Shown: positions 57,235 to 64,000 of the stretch, piece after piece
Layout of the letters: every line of letters starts with the position of its first letter
Position numbering within the stretch: position 1 is the first letter of the stretch
Origin: an uncultured SAR86 cluster bacterium
GTDB lineage: Bacteria > Pseudomonadota > Gammaproteobacteria > Magnimaribacterales > AG-339-G14
Reading direction: 5' to 3'
DNA length: 64,000 nucleotides
NCBI GenBank assembly: GCA_902578495.1
Contig: CACHCY010000001.1
Coordinates: 251,975 to 315,974 of the forward strand
Notes under the pieces: model-generated
Database searches by the model: none
What the model saw: only the letters and a program-made list of their open reading frames with translations
What the model was told of the DNA's origin: nothing
Translations under genes and position numbers: made by a program

Positions 57235-59850
57235 ATGTTTGGCTTTTTATTTGGCTCAAAACATAAAAGAGTCATCAACCGTATTTCCAAAACTGTTGAC
57301 CAAATTAATTCTTTGGAGTCCTCTCTTGAGCAATTAAACGCTGATGATTTACTGGCTAAATCTAATGAGCTGAGAGATCAAGTTCGTTCAGGGGAAGCAT
57401 TAGAAAAAGTACTTCCCCAAGCATTTGCACTAGTTAGAGAATCGAGTAAAAGAAATTTGGGTCTGAGACATTATGACTGCCAACTCGTTGGAGGAGTTAT
57501 TCTTAATGAAGGGAAGATCGCTGAGATGGCTACCGGTGAGGGAAAAACCCTCGTGGCTACTCTACCCTGTTACTTAAACGCTTTGACCGGAAAAGGTGTT
57601 TACGTAATTACTGTTAACGAGTATCTAGCTGAAAGGGATGCAAATTGGATGAGGCCCTTGTTTGAAGGCCTTGGATTGACAGTAAGTCATGTTGTTCCCA
57701 ATCAAAGTTTTGAAGAGAAAAAAAATGCCTATCAGGCAGATGTTGTTTACATCACGAACAACGAAGCTGGTTTTGACTATCTAAGGGATAACATGGCAAT
57801 GGACAAAGCCCATAAAATGCAAAAAGACCTTTTTTTTGCTGTGGTTGATGAGGTAGATTCAATCCTGATTGATGAGGCTAGAACTCCTTTAGTCATAAGC
57901 GGTGTCGCCGAAGATAATTCTGAAACATATAAAAAGATCGGCCAAATAATTCCTCGCCTTAAGCAAGAAGAATTTGATTTGGAAACAGGAGATGTTTTTG
58001 TAGAAGGAGATTTTCAGATTGACGAAAAAGTAAGATCTGCTGAACTTACCGAGAAAGGTCATGAAAACGTTGAACGTCTTCTTGTACACAACGGCCTTCT
58101 TAAAGAGGATGACTCGCTCTATGCGAGTGAAAATCTAAAATTATTAAACATGGTTCAGTCTTCCCTAAGAGCCTTTAATCTGTTTGAAAAAAACACTGAT
58201 TATCTTGTGCAAAATGGTCAAGTAGTATTGATTGATACAAACACTGGGAGAGCTTTACCAGGCAGACGATTATCAGACGGAGTTCATCAAGCTCTAGAAC
58301 TAAAGGAAAATGTAAATATCCAAGTCGAAAGTCAGACTTTAGCATCAACCACTTTTCAAAACTTTTTTAGACTTTTCGATAAATTATCTGGCATGACCGG
58401 AACTGCTGAAACTGAAGCTCAAGAGTTTGAGGAAATTTACTCTTTAGAGACCATTGTCATACCAACGAACCTGCCCATGATCAGAGACGATAAGGAAGAC
58501 AAAATTTATTTAACCCTTGGGGAGAAGTACGAAGCTCTTGTCGAGGAAATAGAGAAAATTAACTCGACCGGCGCGCCAATTTTGGTTGGGACAATTTCCG
58601 TAGAAACTTCTGAATTAATATCCAGCAAACTAAGACAAAGAAAAATTGAACATAACGTTTTGAATGCAAAACAACATGAAAGAGAGGCTGAAATAATATC
58701 TCAGGCAGGAGCTCAGAATGCTGTGACCATCGCAACAAATATGGCAGGAAGAGGAACAGATATCGTCTTAGGAGGCAATGAAAAGGACGCTTCTTACAGA
58801 GAAAAAGTTTTATCTCTTGGAGGTCTACATGTGATTGGAACTGAAAGACACGAATCAAGGAGAGTTGATAATCAGCTTAGAGGAAGATCTGGGAGACAAG
58901 GAGATCCCGGCTCCTCACAATTTTTTCTGTCTTTAGAAGATAGCTTGATGAAGATTTTTGCACCGGAAAGAGTTAAAAATCTTATGCAGTCAATTGGAGG
59001 TATGAAGAAGGGAGAATCCATAGAACATAGAATGCTCACCGGAGCGATCGAGAGAGCTCAAAGAAGAGTTGAGGGAAGAAATTTTGATCTAAGAAAAAGA
59101 ATTCTTGAATTTGACGATGTCCTTAATGAACAAAGACAAGTGATATATTCTCAAAGAGAGGAAATTCTTCAGGAAGATGACTTAACAGAATTAATTGATT
59201 CAATGCGATTCAATGAAATAGCAGATTTAGTTTATTCGTTTCTGCCGCCTTCTAGCGTAGAAAGTCAGTGGCAAACAGATAAGTTAAAGAATTCCTTGTC
59301 TTCTGATTTCGCTTTTGAATTTGACCCAGCTCAGTTCTTAGATGATGAAAAGAATAATCAAGATACCTTAATCGATGAAATTGTAAGTCAGCTTAAAAAT
59401 AAATATCTTGAAAAAAGAATCGAATACAGCGAAGTTCTTCCTGGCCTAGAGAAACAAATTGTTTTGCAAGTCATAGATATATCTTGGAAAAATCATATCA
59501 ATGCTCTTGAATACTTAAGACAAAATATAGGCTTTAGAAGTTATGCAGGAAAGGATCCCAGACTTGAATATAAAAGAGAGGCTTTTGAAATGTTCGAGGG
59601 TCTTCTCACAAACATCAATTCCGAAGCCATAAAGTTTTTATCCAAAATTCAAATCAATAAAGAAGAGCAACCAAATCAGGAAAGTTCTGTTACAAAAAAC
59701 ACCATAACTCATAAAGAAGAGATTCAATCCGCTTTTGATTCGCCTCAAGAACAAGTCAATAAAAATAAATCTGAACCAAATGAAGAACTTTCAGGAAATA
59801 GAAGAATGAGAAGACTTCAAGCTAAAGCCAAAAGGAAAAAAAGAAAATAG
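57235..59850 (+). CDS. secA: protein translocase ATPase SecA without zinc domain
   Basis: SecA is the motor that pushes preproteins through SecYEG. Landmarks are MATGEGKTLVATLPCYLNAL (Walker A, about residue 101), VDEVDSILIDEARTPLVISG (Walker B, about 207), GMTGTAETEAQEF near 387, NMAGRGTDIVLGGNE near 503 and LRGRSGRQGDPGSSQFFLSLED near 549. The length of 871 aa is slightly short against 901. The C-terminus ends NRRMRRLQAKAKRKKRK and lacks the CxCxSGx8C(H/C) zinc domain that contacts SecB and phospholipids in E. coli. It lies between lpxC and argJ. Confidence 0.97.
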   Translation: MFGFLFGSKHKRVINRISKTVDQINSLESSLEQLNADDLLAKSNELRDQVRSGEALEKVLPQAFALVRESSKRNLGLRHYDCQLVGGVILNEGKIAEMATGEGKTLVATLPCYLNALTGKGVYVITVNEYLAERDANWMRPLFEGLGLTVSHVVPNQSFEEKKNAYQADVVYITNNEAGFDYLRDNMAMDKAHKMQKDLFFAVVDEVDSILIDEARTPLVISGVAEDNSETYKKIGQIIPRLKQEEFDLETGDVFVEGDFQIDEKVRSAELTEKGHENVERLLVHNGLLKEDDSLYASENLKLLNMVQSSLRAFNLFEKNTDYLVQNGQVVLIDTNTGRALPGRRLSDGVHQALELKENVNIQVESQTLASTTFQNFFRLFDKLSGMTGTAETEAQEFEEIYSLETIVIPTNLPMIRDDKEDKIYLTLGEKYEALVEEIEKINSTGAPILVGTISVETSELISSKLRQRKIEHNVLNAKQHEREAEIISQAGAQNAVTIATNMAGRGTDIVLGGNEKDASYREKVLSLGGLHVIGTERHESRRVDNQLRGRSGRQGDPGSSQFFLSLEDSLMKIFAPERVKNLMQSIGGMKKGESIEHRMLTGAIERAQRRVEGRNFDLRKRILEFDDVLNEQRQVIYSQREEILQEDDLTELIDSMRFNEIADLVYSFLPPSSVESQWQTDKLKNSLSSDFAFEFDPAQFLDDEKNNQDTLIDEIVSQLKNKYLEKRIEYSEVLPGLEKQIVLQVIDISWKNHINALEYLRQNIGFRSYAGKDPRLEYKREAFEMFEGLLTNINSEAIKFLSKIQINKEEQPNQESSVTKNTITHKEEIQSAFDSPQEQVNKNKSEPNEELSGNRRMRRLQAKAKRKKRK

Positions 59851-59853
59851 ATT

Positions 59854-61011
59854 ATGAAAGAAGTTAAAATTGGCTGTTCTTCGAGTTATCAAAAATATGG
59901 CAAAAGGCTGGATACCGCAATAATTCAATTGCCTAGCAACAGCAATATCTCTGGGTTATTTACTTCAAATAAATTTCCTGCTGCGCCGGTAAAGGTTGCC
60001 AAAAAGAATTTAACAAACCTTGATAAAAAAAAGAAAACTGCATTATTTATAAATGCGGGTAACGCAAATGCTGCAACTGGACCAGAAGGTTTAAAAGACA
60101 TAAATAAAATGTTTGCTAATTATAAAGATCTTAACGTTCTGCCCTTTTCAACCGGAGTGATAGGAGAAAGACTTGATCTACAGAGGTATGGAAAATCCTT
60201 TTTTAATGCTTATAAAAATCTTGGTAGAAGTAGTTGGAAAAATTTTGCTACTTCAATAATGACAACAGACAAGAAAGAAAAAATAGTTAAAAAGAGTATC
60301 AAGATAAAAGGCGAGACTATAAATTTCATTGGCGTCGCTAAAGGTTCAGCAATGATTGAGCCTAACATGGCAACAATGTTGTCCTTTGTATTTACTGACT
60401 TAAAGATAAGCAAATTAAAGTTAGATAAAATCCATAGATTAGCCTGCGAAAGTTCTTTTAATTCAATAAGTATTGATGGGGATCAATCAACAAATGACTC
60501 TTCTTTGCTTATCGCTACAGGATCATCGCGAATTTCGCTGTCGAAAGCCAATGAAAAAAAGATCTTAGAAACTCTTCAAGATATTTTCTTCTCTTTAGCA
60601 GAAAAAATAGTACTCGATGCTGAAGGAGCAACAAAGCTAATTTCGATAACCGTTAAAGGACTCAAGACTGAAAACGAATGCAAAACGGTTGCTAAAAATA
60701 TTGCTAACTCTCTTTTAGTAAAAACAGCTGCTTTCGGAGAAGATCCAAATTGGGGGAGAATTTTAATGGCAGTTGGCAATACCAATATTAGCTTTGACGA
60801 GAAGAAATTTAATCTAAAACTTGGAAAGCTCCAGGTATTTAGAAATAACAAACTCAGTTCAAGTTATTCAGAAAAATTAGGATTGAAAGAATTTAAAAAA
60901 AGAAAAATAGAAATAGTCATTAAGCTGGGTGATAGCAGTAAGACAAGCAAAGTCCTTACGTCGGATTTATCAAAAGATTATGTAAGCATGAATGCAGACT
61001 ATAGATCCTGA
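59854..61011 (+). CDS. argJ: bifunctional ornithine acetyltransferase/N-acetylglutamate synthase
   Basis: ArgJ recycles the acetyl group between N-acetylornithine and glutamate in arginine synthesis. The autocleavage site is in KGSAMIEPNMATMLSFVFTD (about residues 167-186): cleavage before the Thr of ATML creates the catalytic N-terminal nucleophile. NAGNANAATG near 67 and FGEDPNWGRILMAVGNT near 290 are also typical. The length of 385 aa is near normal. It follows secA by 3 nt, as in Pseudomonas; the next ORF starts 20 nt before its stop. Confidence 0.95.
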   Translation: MKEVKIGCSSSYQKYGKRLDTAIIQLPSNSNISGLFTSNKFPAAPVKVAKKNLTNLDKKKKTALFINAGNANAATGPEGLKDINKMFANYKDLNVLPFSTGVIGERLDLQRYGKSFFNAYKNLGRSSWKNFATSIMTTDKKEKIVKKSIKIKGETINFIGVAKGSAMIEPNMATMLSFVFTDLKISKLKLDKIHRLACESSFNSISIDGDQSTNDSSLLIATGSSRISLSKANEKKILETLQDIFFSLAEKIVLDAEGATKLISITVKGLKTENECKTVAKNIANSLLVKTAAFGEDPNWGRILMAVGNTNISFDEKKFNLKLGKLQVFRNNKLSSSYSEKLGLKEFKKRKIEIVIKLGDSSKTSKVLTSDLSKDYVSMNADYRS

Positions 61012-61543
61012 TTATTTTTTTATTACACCTGAAGTAATTCCTGAGAATTACCTAGAACTGTTGGAATCGATCAAAATTAAAAAAGAATTGCTTTTGTTAA
61101 GATGTTTAGATAATTCAGAACTCAATAAAAATTTAAAAAAATTTTTATCACTAAAGAAAAAGTATCAAACCAAACTGATTTTGAGCTCCAGACACCTAGA
61201 CATCTCAGAACGATTTGATGGCATTCATTTCAATTCAGCGGATCTGATGAATTTATCGAACTTAGAAAGCTATCAAAATTATTTGGGTGCGTCTTGTCAC
61301 AATGAGGAGGAGATCAATAAAGCAAACCAACTTAAGTTGGATTATATTTTTATTTCACCAGTCAAAAAAACAAAAAGTCATGAGGATGCATCTTCTATAG
61401 GTTGGCAAAAATTTAAGGAATTAAGATCTCTAACTGAAATTAAGACTTATGCTCTAGGTGGAATGAGAATTTCAGACTTAAATGAGGCAAAAAAATATTC
61501 TGCTGATGGTATAGCAGGTATTTCTTCTTTTATGGATCAATAG
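60992..61543 (+). CDS. thiamine-phosphate synthase-like (TenI/ThiE) domain protein
   Basis: The 183-aa protein resembles a ThiE/TenI TIM barrel: YFFITPE at the start, FDGIHFNSADL near 70, LGASCHNEEEINKANQLKLDYIFISPVKKTKSHEDASSIGWQKF (about 94-137) and TYALGGMRISDLNEAKKYSADGIAGISSF at the end. In pseudomonads such a domain is fused behind a MutT (Nudix) domain in the gene after argJ. Here the barrel stands alone, with no Nudix part. It overlaps argJ by 20 nt and yacG by 14 nt. Whether it makes thiamine phosphate is unclear; no other thi gene is near. Confidence 0.8.
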   Translation: MQTIDPDYFFITPEVIPENYLELLESIKIKKELLLLRCLDNSELNKNLKKFLSLKKKYQTKLILSSRHLDISERFDGIHFNSADLMNLSNLESYQNYLGASCHNEEEINKANQLKLDYIFISPVKKTKSHEDASSIGWQKFKELRSLTEIKTYALGGMRISDLNEAKKYSADGIAGISSFMDQ

Positions 61544-61703
61544 AAAGATCATCTTCATCTATTATGGGTCTGGAAATCTTGTGTTTCTCAAAAAACCAAT
61601 CGCCTAAGTCAATGGCCTGACATTTCTCACTGCAAAAAGGTCTATGATTTGAATCTTTATTCACAGAGTACATTTTTCTGCATCGAGGACATTTTTTTTT
61701 CAT
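61530..61703 (-). CDS. yacG: DNA gyrase inhibitor YacG (zinc-ribbon protein)
   Basis: This gene is too short for the ORF track. From the ATG at 61701-61703 it encodes 57 residues: KKKCPRCRKMY at the start, PFCSEKCQAIDLGDW in the middle and an acidic C-terminal tail. The four zinc ligands (CPRC and CSEKC) and the IDLGDW motif define YacG, which binds GyrB and blocks DNA binding in E. coli. Its start overlaps the coaE stop as ATGA. Its 3' end overlaps the convergent thiE-like ORF by 14 nt. Confidence 0.93.
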   Translation of the reverse strand: MKKKCPRCRKMYSVNKDSNHRPFCSEKCQAIDLGDWFFEKHKISRPIIDEDDLSIDP

Positions 61704-62296
61704 TTAAAAATCTCTTTTTCTAAATCATGATGAATTTTTTTAACTTTCTCCTCTAATTCCTGAAGAGATCCATCGTTTGAAATAATAATATCTGCAAGCT
61801 CATTCCTGCTTTTTCTATCTATTTGGGAATCAATAATTGATTTAATCTGACTGGCTTCAACATTATCCCTTTTTGTGGTTCTATCGATTTGATTGTCTTC
61901 GCTTGTGTCGACAACTATTGTTTTTGAACATAGGTCTTTTTGATTTGTTTCAAACAATAAAGGAGATACCAAAATGGCATATTTTGAACTCGCAGTTGCT
62001 AAATCATCAATGAGTATTTGATGAATTAATGGATGAAGTAGATTTTCTAACCAGTCTTTTGCAGAACTCTCTTTAAATATAATTTCTCTAAGCTTTCTTC
62101 TATCTAACTCTCCCTCAGAGGAAAGAATATTTGATCCAAATTTTTCAGCGATTTTTTTTAAAGCTGGTTGTCCTTTCATCACAGGTTGTCTAGAAGCTAC
62201 ATCTGCGTCCACAACTTTCACCCCTAAGTTCTCAAAGATTTCTGAGACGGAAGATTTTCCTGATCCAATTCCTCCTGTTAAACCTACTACTATCAT
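61700..62296 (-). CDS. coaE: dephospho-CoA kinase
   Basis: CoaE phosphorylates dephospho-CoA at the 3' ribose hydroxyl, the last step of coenzyme A synthesis. The P-loop VGLTGGIGSGKSSVSEIF is at the N-terminus, followed by VVDADVASRQPV and the lid region LVSPLLFETNQKDLCSKTIVVD. The length of 198 aa is normal. It is coupled to yacG by a 4-nt overlap. The genes zapD and pilD, often adjacent in relatives, are missing. Confidence 0.96.
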   Translation of the reverse strand: MIVVGLTGGIGSGKSSVSEIFENLGVKVVDADVASRQPVMKGQPALKKIAEKFGSNILSSEGELDRRKLREIIFKESSAKDWLENLLHPLIHQILIDDLATASSKYAILVSPLLFETNQKDLCSKTIVVDTSEDNQIDRTTKRDNVEASQIKSIIDSQIDRKSRNELADIIISNDGSLQELEEKVKKIHHDLEKEIFK

Positions 62297-62360
62297 AAAA
62301 ATTATTTTTCTGGATAATGATTATATTCCATGAACGGATAAATAATTCAACTGGGGGGAT

Positions 62361-63626
62361 ATGAATCCATATAGGTTACTTTTCTTTTTGACGCTTCTGA
62401 ATCTTTTAAATTTTGTGGACCGTCAACTTATTGCGAGCTTCGCAAATTTTATTGTTCCTGATCTCGGCTTAACTGATTGGCAGTACGGTATTTTAACTGG
62501 ATTAGCTTTTGTCTTCTTTTATTCAATTATGGGATTGTTTATGGGAACGCTTGCAGATAAGTACAACAGACCAAGATTAATTGGTTTTGGGGTTTTACTT
62601 TGGAGTGTTTTTACCGCGTTTACAGGTGCCGCCAAAGGATTTATAAGTATGGCTATTCCTAGAGCCTTCATTGGAGTTGGAGAATCAATCTTAACGCCAA
62701 CATCCATGTCCATGCTTTCAGATAGCTTTCCAGCAAATAGGATGGGTTTTGCTGCTGGAGTCTATTATATGGGTGTTCCTATCGGGGTTGGGATAAGTCT
62801 CCTTATAGTAGGGTTTCTTGGTGAGCCTCTAGGATGGAGAAATTGTTTTTACATTTTGGGGGGTATCGGAGCAGTTTTGGGGATCATTGCATTTTTCTTT
62901 AAAGATCGCCCTAGAAAACATCTTATCGATAACCCAGATGAGGTTAATCTTTCTTACTCAGAAATAGTTTCTACTTTAAAACAAGCCTTGACCTCTTCTA
63001 ATGCATTAATCTTAACCATAGCTGGAGGAGTTCTTTATCATGTAGCACTTGGGGCAGCAGTTTTTGAACAACTTTGGTATGCCCAAGAAAGAGGTTTCGA
63101 AAGATCAGAAATTGCTCAACTAACTGGGATCATTGGTGTGGTTGCAGGTCTTGCTGGAAACTTGTTTGGTGGTTTAATGAGCGACTGGTGGCTAAGAACT
63201 TTCAATCAAGGTCGTCCAATGTTTCTTTTTTGGCTCACTATGTTGCTATTACCTCTTGGAATAATTTATAGATTCGTAGAACCAAATACTTTTATTTTTT
63301 GGCTGGGAGTTGTTATCGGTTATTTCCAACTAGGATGTTTTTATGGCCCTACTTTTTCAACCGTTCAGGAGCTTGTGCCGCCTAAAATAAGAGCTACTGT
63401 AGTAGCGTTTTATATTTTATGCCTAAACCTTATAGGTCTTACATTTGGCTCTTTAGGAGGTGGAATCTTTACTGATCTTTTAAGATCATTTGATGTGGCT
63501 GAACCATATACAATAATGCTTGTTAGTTTCTCTTTGATCGCTGGATTAGCTATACCTTGCTATTATTTTGGTGGCAAAATCTATGAATCAGATAGAAAAA
63601 GACTTTTGGAAGAATTTAACAATTGA
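62361..63626 (+). CDS. major facilitator superfamily transporter (spinster-like)
   Basis: The 421-aa protein has 12 predicted hydrophobic segments. TM1 carries LLNFVDRQLIASFANFI, the DRQ motif of spinster-type MFS, and the TM2-3 loop GTLADKYNRPRLIGFG matches MFS motif A. RAFIGVGESILTPTSMSMLSD near 110 is also typical. The substrate is unknown. A GGGGGG stretch 5 nt before the ATG gives a strong Shine-Dalgarno. The next gene starts inside its stop codon (TTGA), so the two are translated together; a hydroxy acid or related compound is a possible cargo, by inference only. Confidence 0.9.
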   Translation: MNPYRLLFFLTLLNLLNFVDRQLIASFANFIVPDLGLTDWQYGILTGLAFVFFYSIMGLFMGTLADKYNRPRLIGFGVLLWSVFTAFTGAAKGFISMAIPRAFIGVGESILTPTSMSMLSDSFPANRMGFAAGVYYMGVPIGVGISLLIVGFLGEPLGWRNCFYILGGIGAVLGIIAFFFKDRPRKHLIDNPDEVNLSYSEIVSTLKQALTSSNALILTIAGGVLYHVALGAAVFEQLWYAQERGFERSEIAQLTGIIGVVAGLAGNLFGGLMSDWWLRTFNQGRPMFLFWLTMLLLPLGIIYRFVEPNTFIFWLGVVIGYFQLGCFYGPTFSTVQELVPPKIRATVVAFYILCLNLIGLTFGSLGGGIFTDLLRSFDVAEPYTIMLVSFSLIAGLAIPCYYFGGKIYESDRKRLLEEFNN

Positions 63627-64000
63627 AATTAAAAGATTGTCATAACATTAGCGATTTAAGAAAAGCTGCAGAAAAAAGATTGCCAGCAGCCATGTTCCAT
63701 TACATTGATGGTGCTGCAGGAGATGAATGGACAATAAAACATAATACGAATTCCTTTGAACAATACGAAGTGATCCCGAATTATTTAGTTAATGTAGATA
63801 AAATTGATACTTCAACAAAGGTTCTTGGGACACAAATTGATTGGCCATACATATGCTCGCCCACCGGCTATCACAGATTATTTCATCACGAAGGTGAAAT
63901 AGCAGCAGCAAATGCTGCAAGTGATATGGGTACGATTTTTTGCCTCTCTACCCTTTCAACAACCACTATCGAAGAGGTTGCAGAAAAATCTAAAGGTCCT
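63623..64000 (+). CDS. FMN-dependent alpha-hydroxy-acid dehydrogenase, N-terminal part (cut by window edge)
   Basis: This reading frame stays open to the window end (126 codons) and is missing from the ORF track. Translation from the TTG at 63623 gives a helical start, NISDLRKAAEKRLPAAMFHYIDGAAGDEWT, then PYICSPTGYHRLFHHEGEIAAANAASDMG and CLSTLSTTTIEEVAE. This is the N-terminal third of the L-lactate dehydrogenase/glycolate oxidase family: the YIDGAAGDE helix and the SPTG FMN-binding segment. The TTG overlaps the MFS stop as TTGA with GGAAG about 10 nt upstream. The catalytic His and Arg residues lie beyond the window. Confidence 0.88.
   Translation, partial: MKLKDCHNISDLRKAAEKRLPAAMFHYIDGAAGDEWTIKHNTNSFEQYEVIPNYLVNVDKIDTSTKVLGTQIDWPYICSPTGYHRLFHHEGEIAAANAASDMGTIFCLSTLSTTTIEEVAEKSKGP

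Overview
This 64 kb window is a chromosomal segment of an AT-rich, streamlined gammaproteobacterium. Several features support that placement: fabA next to fabB, a bamE|fur divergent pair, a grpE-dnaK-dnaJ-dapB chain, divergent ssb|uvrA, and an lpxC-secA-argJ-yacG-coaE neighbourhood like that of Pseudomonas and E. coli relatives. Low GC, very short intergenic gaps, many 4-bp stop/start overlaps and trimmed proteins suggest an uncultured marine lineage of the SAR86 type. That last step is inference: no rRNA gene is present to confirm it.

Layout. (1) 1-4.8 kb, minus strand: rpsB-tsf-pyrH-frr-uppS-cdsA-dxr (dxr cut by the window edge). This covers ribosome and elongation factor synthesis, UMP kinase, ribosome recycling, undecaprenyl and phospholipid precursors, and the MEP pathway. 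(2) 5-9.7 kb, minus: fur-grpE-dnaK-dnaJ-dapB. (3) 9.7-17.2 kb, mixed strands: bamE, an NSS-type sodium symporter, smpB with the tmRNA gene ssrA, a lipoprotein prolyl oligopeptidase, rpsT, and rplU-rpmA-obg-proB. (4) 17.2-22.3 kb: fabA-fabB, ssb, uvrA. (5) 22.3-51.4 kb, minus: one unbroken information-processing supercluster. Read in transcription order it is tRNA-Tyr, tRNA-Thr(GGT), tuf, tRNA-Trp, secE-nusG-rplKAJL-rpoBC, rpsLG-fusA, the S10 operon, the spc operon (including secY and rpmJ), and the alpha operon. (6) 51.4-64 kb: birA, tRNA-Thr(TGT), rraA-like and wlbA-like genes, rnr-rlmB-lpxC-secA-argJ-thiE-like, yacG-coaE, an MFS transporter, and the start of an FMN-dependent alpha-hydroxy-acid dehydrogenase that runs off the end.

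The genes are almost all core functions: translation, transcription, protein export, chaperones and envelope precursors. I see no insertion sequence, prophage, CRISPR array, toxin-antitoxin pair or defence cassette, and no multi-gene system that looks undescribed. The noteworthy signals are smaller. They include a DnaJ with one zinc motif broken, loss of recN between fur and grpE, and a tuf stop codon shared with tRNA-Trp. An RraA-like protein has its C-terminal tail encoded antisense to a tRNA. Several operon-first genes have no Shine-Dalgarno and a -10 box 6-11 nt from the start codon, and some divergent pairs have palindromic -10 boxes. SecA, BirA, ProB, RNase R and CdsA lack accessory domains found in E. 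coli homologues.

No intergenic stretch above 300 bases lacks a gene; the longest CDS-free interval (11912-12311) is occupied by ssrA. No convincing hairpin-plus-U-run terminator was found; convergent genes commonly overlap at their 3' ends.
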